IMG/VR virus record: IMGVR_UViG_3300048872_000029
Coordinates: 1 to 25,989 of that record
DNA: 25,989 bases
Strand: one strand, 5' to 3'
Origin: a virus
A program made the position numbers and the translations under genes. Positions 5,692 through 12,630 of the stretch are shown here, piece after piece (position 1 is the stretch's first letter; each line of letters opens with the position of its first letter). Under the pieces are notes generated by a model. It worked only from the letters and a program-made list of their open reading frames with translations, was not told the DNA's origin and did not search any database.

Positions 5692-5918
5692 GCAGGAAAA
5701 TGTCGATCGCCCAGCTAGAGCACGCACAGGAACAGGGACGGCAACGTCTCGCCGAGGCCGAACGGCAGGCGCTGGCCAGCCAACGCAAGGCGTGGAAGGC
5801 CGCCGCCGGCCCGATACGCGAGTGGTACGAGATCGAACAGGTCAAGGGCCTCATGTCCCTGAACGCGCGGCAGAACGTCGAGAAGCTGATTGGCGACATG
5901 GAGTCGGGCGGACGATGA
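5688..5918 (+). CDS. hypothetical helical protein, 76 aa
   Basis: GTG 5688 overlaps the previous stop (GTGA) and has GGAGG at 5673-5677. An alternative ATG at 5700 with an AGGA site would give 72 residues. The product is a Gln/Glu/Arg-rich helix (LEHAQEQGRQRLAEAERQAL) followed by a shorter helical C-terminus, so a coiled coil is likely. It lies directly before the methyltransferase gene with an ATGA overlap. No family recognised. Confidence 0.65.
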   Translation: MSRKMSIAQLEHAQEQGRQRLAEAERQALASQRKAWKAAAGPIREWYEIEQVKGLMSLNARQNVEKLIGDMESGGR

Positions 5919-6415
5919 GCGTTGCGACGCGCGTGATGCCCCAACAGAAGCCCGGGAAGTCCGTCCAGGACTTCGCGACGCCACGTGAGTTCATCGCGGC
6001 GGTGGAGCGGCGCTTCGGGCCGATCCGCTGGGACCTGGCCGCACACGCCGGGAACTTCGTCGTGCCGAACTACTACGGGCCCGGCAGCCCGCACGGCGAA
6101 GACGCACTGGCACAGGACTGGGCGCGCCACGGTGGCGTTCTGTGGCTGAACCCGCCGTTTGCGCGCATCGATCCGTGGGCCGAGAAGGCAGCGGCAGAAG
6201 GCGCGAAGGGCGCGCGCGTTGTCATGCTGATGCCGGCGGCGGTCGGTTCGAACTGGTTCGCCGATCACATCCACCACAAGGCACTGGTGCTGGCGATCCG
6301 CCCGCGTCTCTCTTTCGACGGACAGAACCCGTATCCGAAGGATCTGATTTGTGCTTGTTATGGTCCCTGGATAGCGCCCGGCTTCGATTGCTGGCGATGG
6401 AATGGGCGGCCGTGA
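5915..6415 (+). CDS. dam: phage DNA N6-adenine methyltransferase, 166 aa
   Basis: It matches the phage Dam family (PF05869 type): DFATPREFIAAVERRFGPIRWDLAA near residues 19-43, a GEDALAQDW segment and the catalytic NPPF motif at residues 79-82, followed by VVMLMPAAVGSNWF. It would methylate adenine in a short target using S-adenosylmethionine, perhaps protecting phage DNA from host restriction or marking replication. The full length is usual for this compact family. The target sequence cannot be read from the gene. ATG 5915 overlaps the previous stop (ATGA). Confidence 0.85.
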   Translation: MSVATRVMPQQKPGKSVQDFATPREFIAAVERRFGPIRWDLAAHAGNFVVPNYYGPGSPHGEDALAQDWARHGGVLWLNPPFARIDPWAEKAAAEGAKGARVVMLMPAAVGSNWFADHIHHKALVLAIRPRLSFDGQNPYPKDLICACYGPWIAPGFDCWRWNGRP

Positions 6416-6465
6416 AGCTGACCGGCAATCGGTACGCGCGAAATAAGGGGAGTACGGCCGCGTGA
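6412..6465 (+). CDS. possible 17-codon microprotein bridging two genes
   Basis: An ORF from GTG 6412 (overlapping the methyltransferase stop, GTGA) to TGA 6463-6465 (overlapping the next GTG, again GTGA) encodes MKLTGNRYARNKGSTAA. An in-frame ATG at 6397 would add five residues. It exactly fills the space between two genes with coupled junctions on both sides, so it could be translated to pass ribosomes along. It may have no function of its own. Confidence 0.35.
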   Translation: MKLTGNRYARNKGSTAA

Positions 6466-6665
6466 CCTTCATCCCCGACAAGAAGCGCCGTCGCACCGGA
6501 GACATTACCGAGCGAACCCCCGAAGACAAGGAGCGCATGTTCGCCCGCGTCGACAAGCTCGTCAGCATCGAGCGCGAGGCGAAGGCCAAACGGATTGCCG
6601 ACGCTGAAGCCTGGATCGCCGAGGTGCGAGCCAGGAAGAACCAACAGAAAAAGGAGACCGCATGA
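6462..6665 (+). CDS. small charged hypothetical protein, 67 aa
   Basis: GTG 6462 has GGGGAG upstream with about 11 bases of spacing. The product is Lys/Arg/Glu-rich and helical (RMFARVDKLVSIEREAKAKR ... ARKNQQKKET), likely coiled coil and possibly nucleic-acid binding. Its stop overlaps the ATG of the von Willebrand A gene (ATGA). No family recognised. Confidence 0.6.
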   Translation: MTFIPDKKRRRTGDITERTPEDKERMFARVDKLVSIEREAKAKRIADAEAWIAEVRARKNQQKKETA

Positions 6666-7291
6666 ATACGACAATTGCCCTAGTCATCGATCGTTCCGGA
6701 TCGATGGACCCGCTACGCAACGACACGATCGGCGGCGTGAACAACTTCATCAAGGACCAGCAGGCGATCCCCGGCGACTGCGACCTGACCATGGTGCAGT
6801 TCTCGACCGGCGCCCCGCTGTTCATCCACCGAGGCACGCCGATCAAGTCAGTGGCGCCTCTCACGAAGGAGACGTATCGGCCCGTAGGCGGCACGGCCCT
6901 GCTCGATGCGATGGGCCAGTGCATCGACGAGACGGGGAAGCGCCTGGCCGAGCTGCCCGACAAGGAGCGCCCCGAGCGTGTGATCTTCTGCGTGGTCACG
7001 GACGGCGAAGAGAACTCGTCGCACGACTTCACCGCCGCCCAGATCGCCGAGAAGGTGAAGCACCAGACCGAGAAGTACGGCTGGCAGTTCGTGTTCCTGG
7101 GCGCGAACATGGATTCCATCGCCGCCGCCGCGACGCTGGGCATTCAGGCCCAGTCCGCCATGAACTACCAGGCGACGCCGGTAGGAACCGCGAAGGCGTA
7201 CGCGGCGTTCAGCCGGAACGTGGCCAGCAGCCGGACCGGCGGCGCCGTGAACATGGACTGGTCCGCCGCCCAGCGGAAGGACAACTCGTAA
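6662..7291 (+). CDS. von Willebrand factor A domain protein, 209 aa
   Basis: A complete metal-ion-dependent adhesion site is visible: Asp10-x-Ser12-x-Ser14 in IDRSGSM, Thr78 in VGGTALLDAM and Asp114 in VVTDGEENS. Alternating strands and helices (LVID, LTMVQFS, VIFCVVTDG, FVFLGANMD) give the Rossmann-like vWA fold. There is no signal peptide, so it acts in the cytoplasm, probably as a Mg-dependent protein-binding module. Strong ribosome binding site AAGGAGACC. Stand-alone vWA proteins occur in some phage accessory regions with no agreed role. The C-terminal ~50 residues are Ala/Ser-rich and lie outside the core fold. Confidence 0.85.
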   Translation: MNTTIALVIDRSGSMDPLRNDTIGGVNNFIKDQQAIPGDCDLTMVQFSTGAPLFIHRGTPIKSVAPLTKETYRPVGGTALLDAMGQCIDETGKRLAELPDKERPERVIFCVVTDGEENSSHDFTAAQIAEKVKHQTEKYGWQFVFLGANMDSIAAAATLGIQAQSAMNYQATPVGTAKAYAAFSRNVASSRTGGAVNMDWSAAQRKDNS

Positions 7292-7293
7292 CC

Positions 7294-7497
7294 GTGCGCG
7301 CAGCCGATCTAATCACCCCTCGAATGAGCGTGAAGGAGCAGCGCACGCTGTACTCCACCGAACGCTCGCTCAAGGCGTGGTATCGACTGCGCGGCACTCC
7401 AGATCTGTCGGTCCCCCGCGACTGCGTTATCGGCGGATGCGACGGCTACACCCGCGGCAGGTACTGCGCCGATCATTTTCCGAAGGGCGTGTCGTGA
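7294..7497 (+). CDS. small Cys/His zinc-binding-like protein, 67 aa
   Basis: GTG 7294 lies two bases after the previous stop with GGAAGGA upstream; ATG 7324 lacks a good site. The C-terminus reads CVIGGCDGYTRGRYCADHFPK, matching the C..GC...RG.C..H motif found in many small phage proteins and at the ends of some HNH/AP2 proteins. Before it is a basic helical segment (SLKAWYRLRG). Zinc binding is likely; the role is unknown. The stop overlaps the next GTG (GTGA). Confidence 0.6.
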   Translation: MRAADLITPRMSVKEQRTLYSTERSLKAWYRLRGTPDLSVPRDCVIGGCDGYTRGRYCADHFPKGVS

Positions 7498-7799
7498 AGC
7501 CGTCGCCGAAGCGGATCCAACTCCGTCGCACCAAGGGCTGGAAAAAGCCGCGCAACACAGTCGTGGTCGCGCGCCCGTCGAAGTGGGGGAATATCTGGAA
7601 GGTCGGCACGCATGGTAACCGGGAGTTCTGTTTCGCGCAGTTCGCGCAGTTCTTTCCCATCGGCTGCTTGAGCATCACGCCCGCGATGGCGAAGGCCGAG
7701 CTGCGCGGAAAGAACCTCGCCTGCTGGTGCAAGCTGCCGAAGCCACGCGAGCCAGACGTGTGTCACGCGGCAGTGTTGCTGGAGGTTAGCAACCGATGA
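7494..7799 (+). CDS. DUF4326 family protein, 101 aa
   Basis: Recognised by RIQLRRTKGWKKPRNTVVVA, then RPSKWGNIWKVG, an ELRGKNLACWCKL segment and the C-terminal CHAAVLLEV. This is the PF14216 pattern, whose Cys residues and conserved Arg/Trp/Gly-Asn motif suggest a small metal- or nucleotide-binding protein. Function of the family is not established, though it is frequent in phages. The middle Cys-rich FCFAQFAQFFPIGC insertion is unusual. Start GTG 7494 (GTGA). Confidence 0.8.
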   Translation: MKPSPKRIQLRRTKGWKKPRNTVVVARPSKWGNIWKVGTHGNREFCFAQFAQFFPIGCLSITPAMAKAELRGKNLACWCKLPKPREPDVCHAAVLLEVSNR

Positions 7800-8257
7800 T
7801 TCGCCTCCCCAATCCCGTCGCACTGATCCTTCTCCAACAGGCATGGCGCCTCCGCCTCCACCTCTCCCGGTTCGACGACATCGAGAACGAGGACGGCACC
7901 CTGAAGCAGGAGCGTCACTGCCAGGACTACCACGGCTATGTCGACAGCGACTTCGCCCCCCATCCCGATCACACCGACAGCCGCGCGGAATACTACCGCC
8001 GCCTGGGCGTCGAGTCCTACCGCCAGCCCCCCCCCCGCACCCGTCACAAGGTCATCGTCTCAGGCTTCGGACGCGTCACCCCGATGTCCCGCAGCAGGGC
8101 CAAGGACCGCAAGATCCTCCGCCTCCTCTCCGACGGCATCCCCATCCGCCGGGTGATGTCCCAGCTTCACGTAGGCCAGGGCCGGGTCTACCGCCTCCTC
8201 GCCAAGATCCACGACCGCATCCGAAGGGAGACCAACTATGGGAAAGCGACAAGTTGA
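7796..8257 (+). CDS. putative helix-turn-helix protein, 153 aa
   Basis: The C-terminal ~45 residues (RSRAKDRKILRLLSDGIPIR, then RVMSQLHVGQGRVYRLLAKI) fit a helix-turn-helix like those of resolvases or sigma region 4, so DNA binding is probable. The N-terminal part is acidic and Tyr/His-rich, without a clear domain. A run of ten C (8027-8036) encodes the Pro stretch between the two parts; slippage there would remove or alter the DNA-binding end. ATG 7796 overlaps the previous stop. It could be a late-gene regulator, but this is unproven. Confidence 0.6.
   Translation: MIRLPNPVALILLQQAWRLRLHLSRFDDIENEDGTLKQERHCQDYHGYVDSDFAPHPDHTDSRAEYYRRLGVESYRQPPPRTRHKVIVSGFGRVTPMSRSRAKDRKILRLLSDGIPIRRVMSQLHVGQGRVYRLLAKIHDRIRRETNYGKATS
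8027..8036 (+). repeat. homopolymer run of ten C inside a coding region
   Basis: Ten consecutive C between CGCCAG and GCACCC, encoding Pro-Pro-Pro between the acidic N-terminal and helix-turn-helix parts of the surrounding gene. The two shifted frames stay open to 8156 and to 8280. Confidence 0.85.
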
Positions 8258-8528
8258 AGAAGACCGGGCCACCGAACTGAGGGACGGACTCGTGGAACCA
8301 ACGGCCCTGGAAAAGGCGAAGGAGCAAGCCTGGGTCCCCGTCGGCCTGAAAGAGGCCCTGGCCAAGCAGACCCCCCTGTCTGCGCCAGCGGTCAAGGATC
8401 CCGTCTCCACCGCCCGCGACTTTGCCCTGGCAGCCGCCGAGCTGATGGGCGCCCCGTCCATGCTGGCCCAGTCCAGGATGCAGGCGATCCGATTTCTGAA
8501 CGCCGCCATCGCCCTGATCGGAACCTGA
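8238..8528 (+). CDS. hypothetical protein, 96 aa
   Basis: ATG 8238 follows GAAGGGAGA and overlaps the previous gene by 20 bases. The N-terminal half is charged and extended (KRQVEEDRATELRDGLVEPT). The C-terminal half is a hydrophobic-amphipathic helical pair (ARDFALAAAELMGAPSMLAQ ... RFLNAAIALIG). No membrane segment is convincing. TGATG junction with the next gene. No family recognised. Confidence 0.65.
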   Translation: MGKRQVEEDRATELRDGLVEPTALEKAKEQAWVPVGLKEALAKQTPLSAPAVKDPVSTARDFALAAAELMGAPSMLAQSRMQAIRFLNAAIALIGT

Positions 8529-8779
8529 TGGACGCCCAGATCACAAAGCTCACCCCAAAGAACCGGGACAAGGCGACCGCCGCCTCCGTCCGGAAGGTGC
8601 GCGGCGGGTTCATCGTCACCTACCAGGTCCCCGCACCGCACCCCTACGCCGCCCAGCAGAACATGGCGTCGCAGATGGGACTCTCGGCGATGACGTACGC
8701 CCAGGAACGGGAGGTGGTTTGCCAGGACCTGGACCACGTCTCGAACTTGCTCGCCGAACTACTGGGGGATGACTCGTAA
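8528..8779 (+). CDS. hypothetical protein, 83 aa
   Basis: ATG 8528 shares a base with the previous TGA. The sequence has a beta-strand core (KVRGGFIVTYQVP) with a conserved-looking YAQEREVVCQDLDHVSNLLAELLG helix, a layout seen in small phage proteins that bind or modulate a partner. No catalytic motif. Unassigned. Confidence 0.65.
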   Translation: MDAQITKLTPKNRDKATAASVRKVRGGFIVTYQVPAPHPYAAQQNMASQMGLSAMTYAQEREVVCQDLDHVSNLLAELLGDDS

Positions 8780-8810
8780 GGAAATCCACGCAACCACTAC
8801 GGAAAACACC

Positions 8811-9242
8811 ATGAGCGACGAGAAACCAGCAGACCCTCCGGCACCTATCCCCGCGAAACCAATGCCGAGGAACCCGGCAGGGCGCCCGCGCAGAGTTAGC
8901 GCCCACGACCTACGCGGCCTTGAAGCAGAAGACGTGATCGACAAGGTGTTCGAGACGCTGGCGTTCGAGGCCGTCCGGATGCGCCGCAACGTGGAGCGCC
9001 GGGGCAGCCTGTCGCCGACCGAGCTGAAGCACTCCGCCTTGCTCGCTCGCGCCCTGGAGGTCTGCGCCCAGGCGAAGCGCCACCTAATCGAAGCGGCGAA
9101 GGCCGAGGACCTGTCCAGCGTGCCTACGGACCAACTGGTGCGCGTCGTGGTGGGCCAGATGCGCAAGCTGCCTGAGCTGCACGCCGCGATCGTGGGCGAG
9201 ATCAACCGGCGCAAGCCAGCGGAAGAGGAGAAGCCGGCATGA
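8811..9242 (+). CDS. hypothetical helical protein with basic N-terminus, 143 aa
   Basis: I prefer ATG 8811 because the frame upstream (ATG 8769) overlaps the previous gene by eleven bases and GGGGG directly abuts that start; using 8769 would add 14 residues. After a Pro-rich stretch comes GRPRRVSAHDL (an AT-hook-like basic patch) and a set of helices ending in EEEKPA. A DNA-binding role, even a small-terminase-like one, would fit the pattern of a basic N-terminus plus helical bundle, but 3.5 kb separates it from the large terminase. I call it hypothetical. Confidence 0.55.
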   Translation: MSDEKPADPPAPIPAKPMPRNPAGRPRRVSAHDLRGLEAEDVIDKVFETLAFEAVRMRRNVERRGSLSPTELKHSALLARALEVCAQAKRHLIEAAKAEDLSSVPTDQLVRVVVGQMRKLPELHAAIVGEINRRKPAEEEKPA

Positions 9243-9517
9243 CCAGCGTCAATGAAACCCGTCTCCAACAGGCGCTACTGGCCCTGACGCTGCTGTATCC
9301 GGATGTCGCGCAGGTGCTCTGGTCGACCAGCACGAACGGATGGACGCTGAAGCCAGAGGGCACGTGCTGGGAGTTCGTTGCGCCCACCATGGACGAGTGC
9401 GTCGAGCAGTTCATCGCCAAGCTGCGGGCGATGACAACCGATGCCGTAGAAGAACGACGGAAGAGGTACGACCAGGCCCTGGACGCCCAGCGTGCGGTGG
9501 AGGCCGCTCTCAGGTGA
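9239..9517 (+). CDS. hypothetical protein, 92 aa
   Basis: ATG 9239 overlaps the previous stop (ATGA) with GAGGAGAAG upstream. An N-terminal helix (LQQALLALTLLYPD) and a short beta segment (TNGWTLKPEGTCWEF) are followed by a long charged C-terminal helix. No known motif. Its stop overlaps the next GTG. Confidence 0.6.
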   Translation: MTSVNETRLQQALLALTLLYPDVAQVLWSTSTNGWTLKPEGTCWEFVAPTMDECVEQFIAKLRAMTTDAVEERRKRYDQALDAQRAVEAALR

Positions 9518-9699
9518 TCTGCATGCGCTGGCCATCGTGCATGGAGCACGAGAACCACCACCACGAACCTGACGGCGGCGTCGTGTTCGACCCGATCGCG
9601 GACCCGCGCGAGAACGGCGCCCACTCCCGCACCTCGCCCGACGGCAGTGTGACGGTCACGGTGCCGTGCGACGAGGTCAGCGGGGAGCTGGAGCCATGA
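9514..9699 (+). CDS. small His/Asp-rich hypothetical protein, 61 aa
   Basis: GTG 9514 overlaps the previous stop (GTGA) with GGAGG about 12 bases upstream; in-frame ATGs at 9523 and 9541 are alternatives. The product has a Met/Cys-rich start (ICMRWPSCMEHENHHHEPDG) and a beta-rich end (SPDGSVTVTVPCDEV). The His cluster could bind metal. The reading frame is supported mainly by its coupled position. Confidence 0.45.
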   Translation: MICMRWPSCMEHENHHHEPDGGVVFDPIADPRENGAHSRTSPDGSVTVTVPCDEVSGELEP

Positions 9700-10133
9700 C
9701 CACCGTCCGTTTCCTCACCCGTCCCGCGCGCGAGAACGACCACGACTTCGTTCACGCCAGCTTCCTGGAGTCCTACCGGGAGAGCGAGGAGACGAACGGC
9801 ATTCCGAACCGCGTCTTCTTCGACGTGTTCAAGCGGGAGTTCGTTACCATCGTCCAGCGCTTCACGGTCCTGGTGGCGCATCCCGAGGATCAGCAGGACG
9901 AGATCGCCGGCTGGATCGCCTTCTCCGGTCGCGTGTTGGGATGGATCTACGTGAAGAAGAATCCGTGGCGGAACTGCGGGGCGGGTCGGCTGCTCTGGAA
10001 CGCTGCCGGCCTGGGGCTGCAGGCCGCCGCGGTCTACAGCCATCACCGAGCGATGAGACTGGCCAGGCTAAAGGGGCTGTCGATAACGCTTCTCCCTCAT
10101 GGGAAGGTTGTTCGCATGCTGGAGGGGGCGTAG
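9696..10133 (+). CDS. GNAT-like N-acetyltransferase, 145 aa
   Basis: Alternating strands and helices fit the Gcn5-related acetyltransferase fold: VRFLTRPARENDHDFVHASF at the N-terminus, FTVLVAHPEDQQDEIAGWIA in the middle and the acetyl-CoA-binding segment near residues 88-105 (WIYVKKNPWRNCGAGRLLW), where R..G.G binds the pyrophosphate. The final part is helical. Substrate unknown. Phage GNAT proteins of this size usually lack an assigned role and may modify host or phage proteins. Start ATG 9696 (ATGA). Confidence 0.7.
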   Translation: MTTVRFLTRPARENDHDFVHASFLESYRESEETNGIPNRVFFDVFKREFVTIVQRFTVLVAHPEDQQDEIAGWIAFSGRVLGWIYVKKNPWRNCGAGRLLWNAAGLGLQAAAVYSHHRAMRLARLKGLSITLLPHGKVVRMLEGA

Positions 10134-10340
10134 ATGCCCACGCGCTGCGTTCACATCTGCCCGCGCTGCGAGACGCGCAACGAGTCGCCCGACATGCCGT
10201 CGGACGACTGGGGAATCGGGCTGGTGCTGCCCGGCCTGGTCCAGGCGCTGAAGCACGACCCGCCCTGTGCCGCGTGCCAGGGGCAAGACGCCCAGGTAAT
10301 GGCGGCGATCAAGGCGAGCCACGCGGGGAAGCCATCGTGA
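10134..10340 (+). CDS. small zinc-knuckle protein, 68 aa
   Basis: ATG 10134 directly follows the previous TAG, with GGAGGGGG upstream. Two knuckles are visible: CVHICPRC near the start and CAAC near residue 45. A hydrophobic connector with Trp (DDWGIGLVLPGLVQAL) lies between. Zinc binding inferred; function unknown. Stop overlaps the next GTG. Confidence 0.6.
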   Translation: MPTRCVHICPRCETRNESPDMPSDDWGIGLVLPGLVQALKHDPPCAACQGQDAQVMAAIKASHAGKPS

Positions 10341-10759
10341 ACGCCCTCCTCGTCGACCAGTACGGTGCGGCGCTGCCCGCCAGCGATGCCCCCGCCGTGA
10401 TCCATCCAGCCTGGGAGAAGGGCTACGCCTCCGGAGCTGCCTGCGCCCCGAACGACGACCTGCTGACGAACATGGTGGGCGTGTCGCTGGACTGCATGCT
10501 CGACGAAACCCAACCCGACCACGACCGCGAGCGGTCCTACGAGAACATGACGGGCTTCGTCGCCGGCTACCACGACATGATGGCCGTGAAGCCCCTGCTG
10601 TTCCTCACGCGCCAGCAGACGGCGCACGTCAACCGACTGCCGAGACGGATCCGCCGGGCGTGGCTTAGCGAGTACGAGCGCGGCTGCCGGCAGTGGCAAC
10701 GGCGCGGCGGGGCGATGATCGGCGGGAACCGCCCGGTGCTCCCGGAGATCCCGGGATGA
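10337..10759 (+). CDS. hypothetical protein, 140 aa
   Basis: GTG 10337 overlaps the previous stop. The product is mixed alpha/beta with several His and Trp; ERSYENMTGFVAGYHDMMAV and AWLSEYERGCRQWQRRG are the most distinctive stretches. No catalytic motif or domain is recognised. It overlaps the next gene by four bases. Confidence 0.6.
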   Translation: MNALLVDQYGAALPASDAPAVIHPAWEKGYASGAACAPNDDLLTNMVGVSLDCMLDETQPDHDRERSYENMTGFVAGYHDMMAVKPLLFLTRQQTAHVNRLPRRIRRAWLSEYERGCRQWQRRGGAMIGGNRPVLPEIPG

Positions 10760-12081
10760 TCGTCGCTCGCATCGAACACGCCTGGCAGTTGTACGCGATC
10801 GGAGTGCTGACCTACGAGGACGCGATGAAGTACGCTAATGCAAAGGAGACGACGATGGGAGACGAAGCAGAGAAGGAACTGGCGCGGGTGGAAGTGGGGC
10901 AGCGGTGGCGGCTGAACGACGCCTGCGGCTGCGAGGGCGTTGCGGGCGAAGGGCCATGGGGATCCGATCCACGCATGACCCTGCTGCTGCGACCGGTGAA
11001 ATGCAGGCTGGGCAACTCGACGCACGAGGCGATTAGCCGCGAGGCCACGTTCCTCGGCTGGGTCCCCGGCTACGGACCGCAGCCGCCGACGTGCGGCGCG
11101 ACCTCGGAGACCTATCCGACGCATCCGTGTGTGCTCACCGATCGTCACTCCACGCATCAGACCTCGGGCGGCTACCGCTGGCACATCGACGCCCGTAAGG
11201 CGAACCCGTTCGAGAAGGCGGTCATAAAGACCGACGCCAGCGCGGTCGAGAAGTACATGGCCGAGGTCGCTAAGGCGATCGTCGCCAAGAAGGAAGCCAT
11301 GACGCTGTCGCCGCCGTCGTTCGACCCGAACAAGGTCTGCGGGGCGCACGGACAGCCGCAGTTCCTACTGGGCCAGGTGCTGCCCTGCCCGAACCCCGGC
11401 TGTGGCAACGGTGCGCGGGGAGAGTGCCACGACATGCCGATCGCTGGGCGCGACGGCTACGCGCGCGTTCTATTCCAGCGGGACTACCTGCACCTCACCG
11501 AGGACACCGGCCTCTGGCGCTGGAAGGCGATGCCGTCCGTCACGGCGGACGACAGCGCGATGGCGGCCAAGCTGCGAACCGACGGCTGGGGATCGGCGAT
11601 CATCGACGCCCCCCCGAAGGTGGTCACGAAGCCGGTCAAGCCCGGGACGATGGCGATCCCGGCCAGTCTGTCGAAGGTGCCGCCCGAGTACCGCAACAGC
11701 GGCATCAAGGCTTGGCTTCCGATTGACAGCTTCTACGGCGGCGTCGACCGCGATGTCGCAATGCAGAAGCTGGCGTCCGAGTACGCCAAGCCCACCAAGC
11801 CCCAGCGCCGCGAGGTCAGCGTGGACGGGCGCAACTGGCTGGACTACGAACGCCTGCACGATCCCGATGCGTTCGAGGTCTACCCGTGGCGGAAGGTGGA
11901 CGGGCAGATCGACCCGCTGTGTCTGATGGTGAAGAAGCACACGGCGGTCGGGTTCTACGGCCTGGCGTCCGGTGGAGAGATCGCCTGCGCCGCCCCGCGG
12001 TCGGAGTACGTCCGCGCGAAGCGGAAGCCGTGGCAGCCCGCGGTCGACGATGTCGACCTGCTGCCGGATGTGACGCCATGA
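10756..12081 (+). CDS. large unassigned accessory protein, 441 aa
   Basis: This is the biggest gene of the accessory region. ATG 10756 (ATGA overlap) has CGGAGA upstream, but an in-frame ATG at 10855 has an even better site (AAAGGAGAC, spacing about five), so a product lacking the first 33 residues is likely too. The chain looks multi-domain: an N-terminal helix, a Cys-rich segment (GCEG, CGATSETYPTHPC), a possible zinc knuckle (CPNPGCGNGARGEC near residues 211-224), a beta-rich aromatic domain (RVLFQRDYLHLTEDTGLWRW), a basic Pro/Lys linker and a C-terminal alpha/beta domain. I recognise no family. It lies upstream of terminase, so a packaging-related or host-takeover role is possible. Confidence 0.75.
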   Translation: MIVARIEHAWQLYAIGVLTYEDAMKYANAKETTMGDEAEKELARVEVGQRWRLNDACGCEGVAGEGPWGSDPRMTLLLRPVKCRLGNSTHEAISREATFLGWVPGYGPQPPTCGATSETYPTHPCVLTDRHSTHQTSGGYRWHIDARKANPFEKAVIKTDASAVEKYMAEVAKAIVAKKEAMTLSPPSFDPNKVCGAHGQPQFLLGQVLPCPNPGCGNGARGECHDMPIAGRDGYARVLFQRDYLHLTEDTGLWRWKAMPSVTADDSAMAAKLRTDGWGSAIIDAPPKVVTKPVKPGTMAIPASLSKVPPEYRNSGIKAWLPIDSFYGGVDRDVAMQKLASEYAKPTKPQRREVSVDGRNWLDYERLHDPDAFEVYPWRKVDGQIDPLCLMVKKHTAVGFYGLASGGEIACAAPRSEYVRAKRKPWQPAVDDVDLLPDVTP

Positions 12082-12299
12082 AGCGCCGCCGAGACGTCGG
12101 CAAGGTGCCGATGCCAGAGATGGCGGTAGCCCAGTGCGCGCCTTCGCCGCCGGTCGACCACAACGAGATCGTGCGCCGAATCGCCAAGCTCGAAGGCATG
12201 CTCGCGCTGCTCTACGACACCTGGTTCGAGGGCTGCGATGTGGTCCGCACGACGATCGGCGCCGAGATATCGAAGCTCCGCCTCGGGGTACGATGGTGA
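12078..12299 (+). CDS. hypothetical protein, 73 aa
   Basis: ATG 12078 overlaps the previous stop (ATGA). A basic N-terminal patch (KRRRDVGK) is followed by a helix with leucine spacing (NEIVRRIAKLEGMLALLYDT), possibly a dimerising helix, and a shorter C-terminal helix. Two in-frame Cys. No family recognised. Confidence 0.55.
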   Translation: MKRRRDVGKVPMPEMAVAQCAPSPPVDHNEIVRRIAKLEGMLALLYDTWFEGCDVVRTTIGAEISKLRLGVRW

Positions 12300-12541
12300 A
12301 TGCTGCGCCCAGCCCCGCCGACTTCTGGCGCAGCCTACCGCCCGAGGACGCGATCGAGTGCCAGCGCGACCTGCTGGCATGGGGATCGGCCTGGGCGCGC
12401 ATCGGGTCGGACGGTGTCAAGCACCGCATCCCGCCGTCGGACTGGGAAGACAAGCTGGGGGTGACGCCGCCGGATGGAACGGAACGAGTGAGCCACGCGG
12501 ATTCGTTCTGGTGGCGAACGCCAGAGGAATGGATCCGATGA
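12293..12541 (+). CDS. hypothetical protein, 82 aa
   Basis: ATG 12293 overlaps the previous gene by seven bases; GTG 12296 is an alternative that would give a GTGA overlap. The product is Trp-rich (FWRSLP, AWGSAWARIG, FWWRTPEEWIR). A mixture of polar helix and aromatic loops suggests a protein-protein interaction module. Stop overlaps the next ATG. Unassigned. Confidence 0.6.
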   Translation: MVNAAPSPADFWRSLPPEDAIECQRDLLAWGSAWARIGSDGVKHRIPPSDWEDKLGVTPPDGTERVSHADSFWWRTPEEWIR

Positions 12542-12630
12542 TCGTCTTCCGGCCGTTCCCTCCGACGTGCCCGACGTGCGGGTCGGCCGTGATCCCTCTC
12601 CACGGCTGCGTGAATGGATGCAAGCGGTGA
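12538..12630 (+). CDS. 30-aa zinc-ribbon microprotein
   Basis: ATG 12538 to TGA 12628-12630 encodes 30 residues with CPTCG and C..GC near the end, a miniature two-knuckle zinc site. ATGA and GTGA overlaps on both sides argue that it is translated. It joins the set of very small Cys-rich proteins in this region. Confidence 0.5.
   Translation: MIVFRPFPPTCPTCGSAVIPLHGCVNGCKR

Noticed and set aside
7843-8280. 145-codon frame rich in Pro and Arg inside the helix-turn-helix gene
   Set aside because: It is a +1/-1 shadow of the gene at 7796, which has the coupled start; its Pro/Arg composition reflects C-rich codons.
8811-9242. Terminase small subunit
   Set aside because: Basic N-terminus and helical body are compatible, but no diagnostic motif is seen and the gene is 3.5 kb from terL; left as hypothetical.
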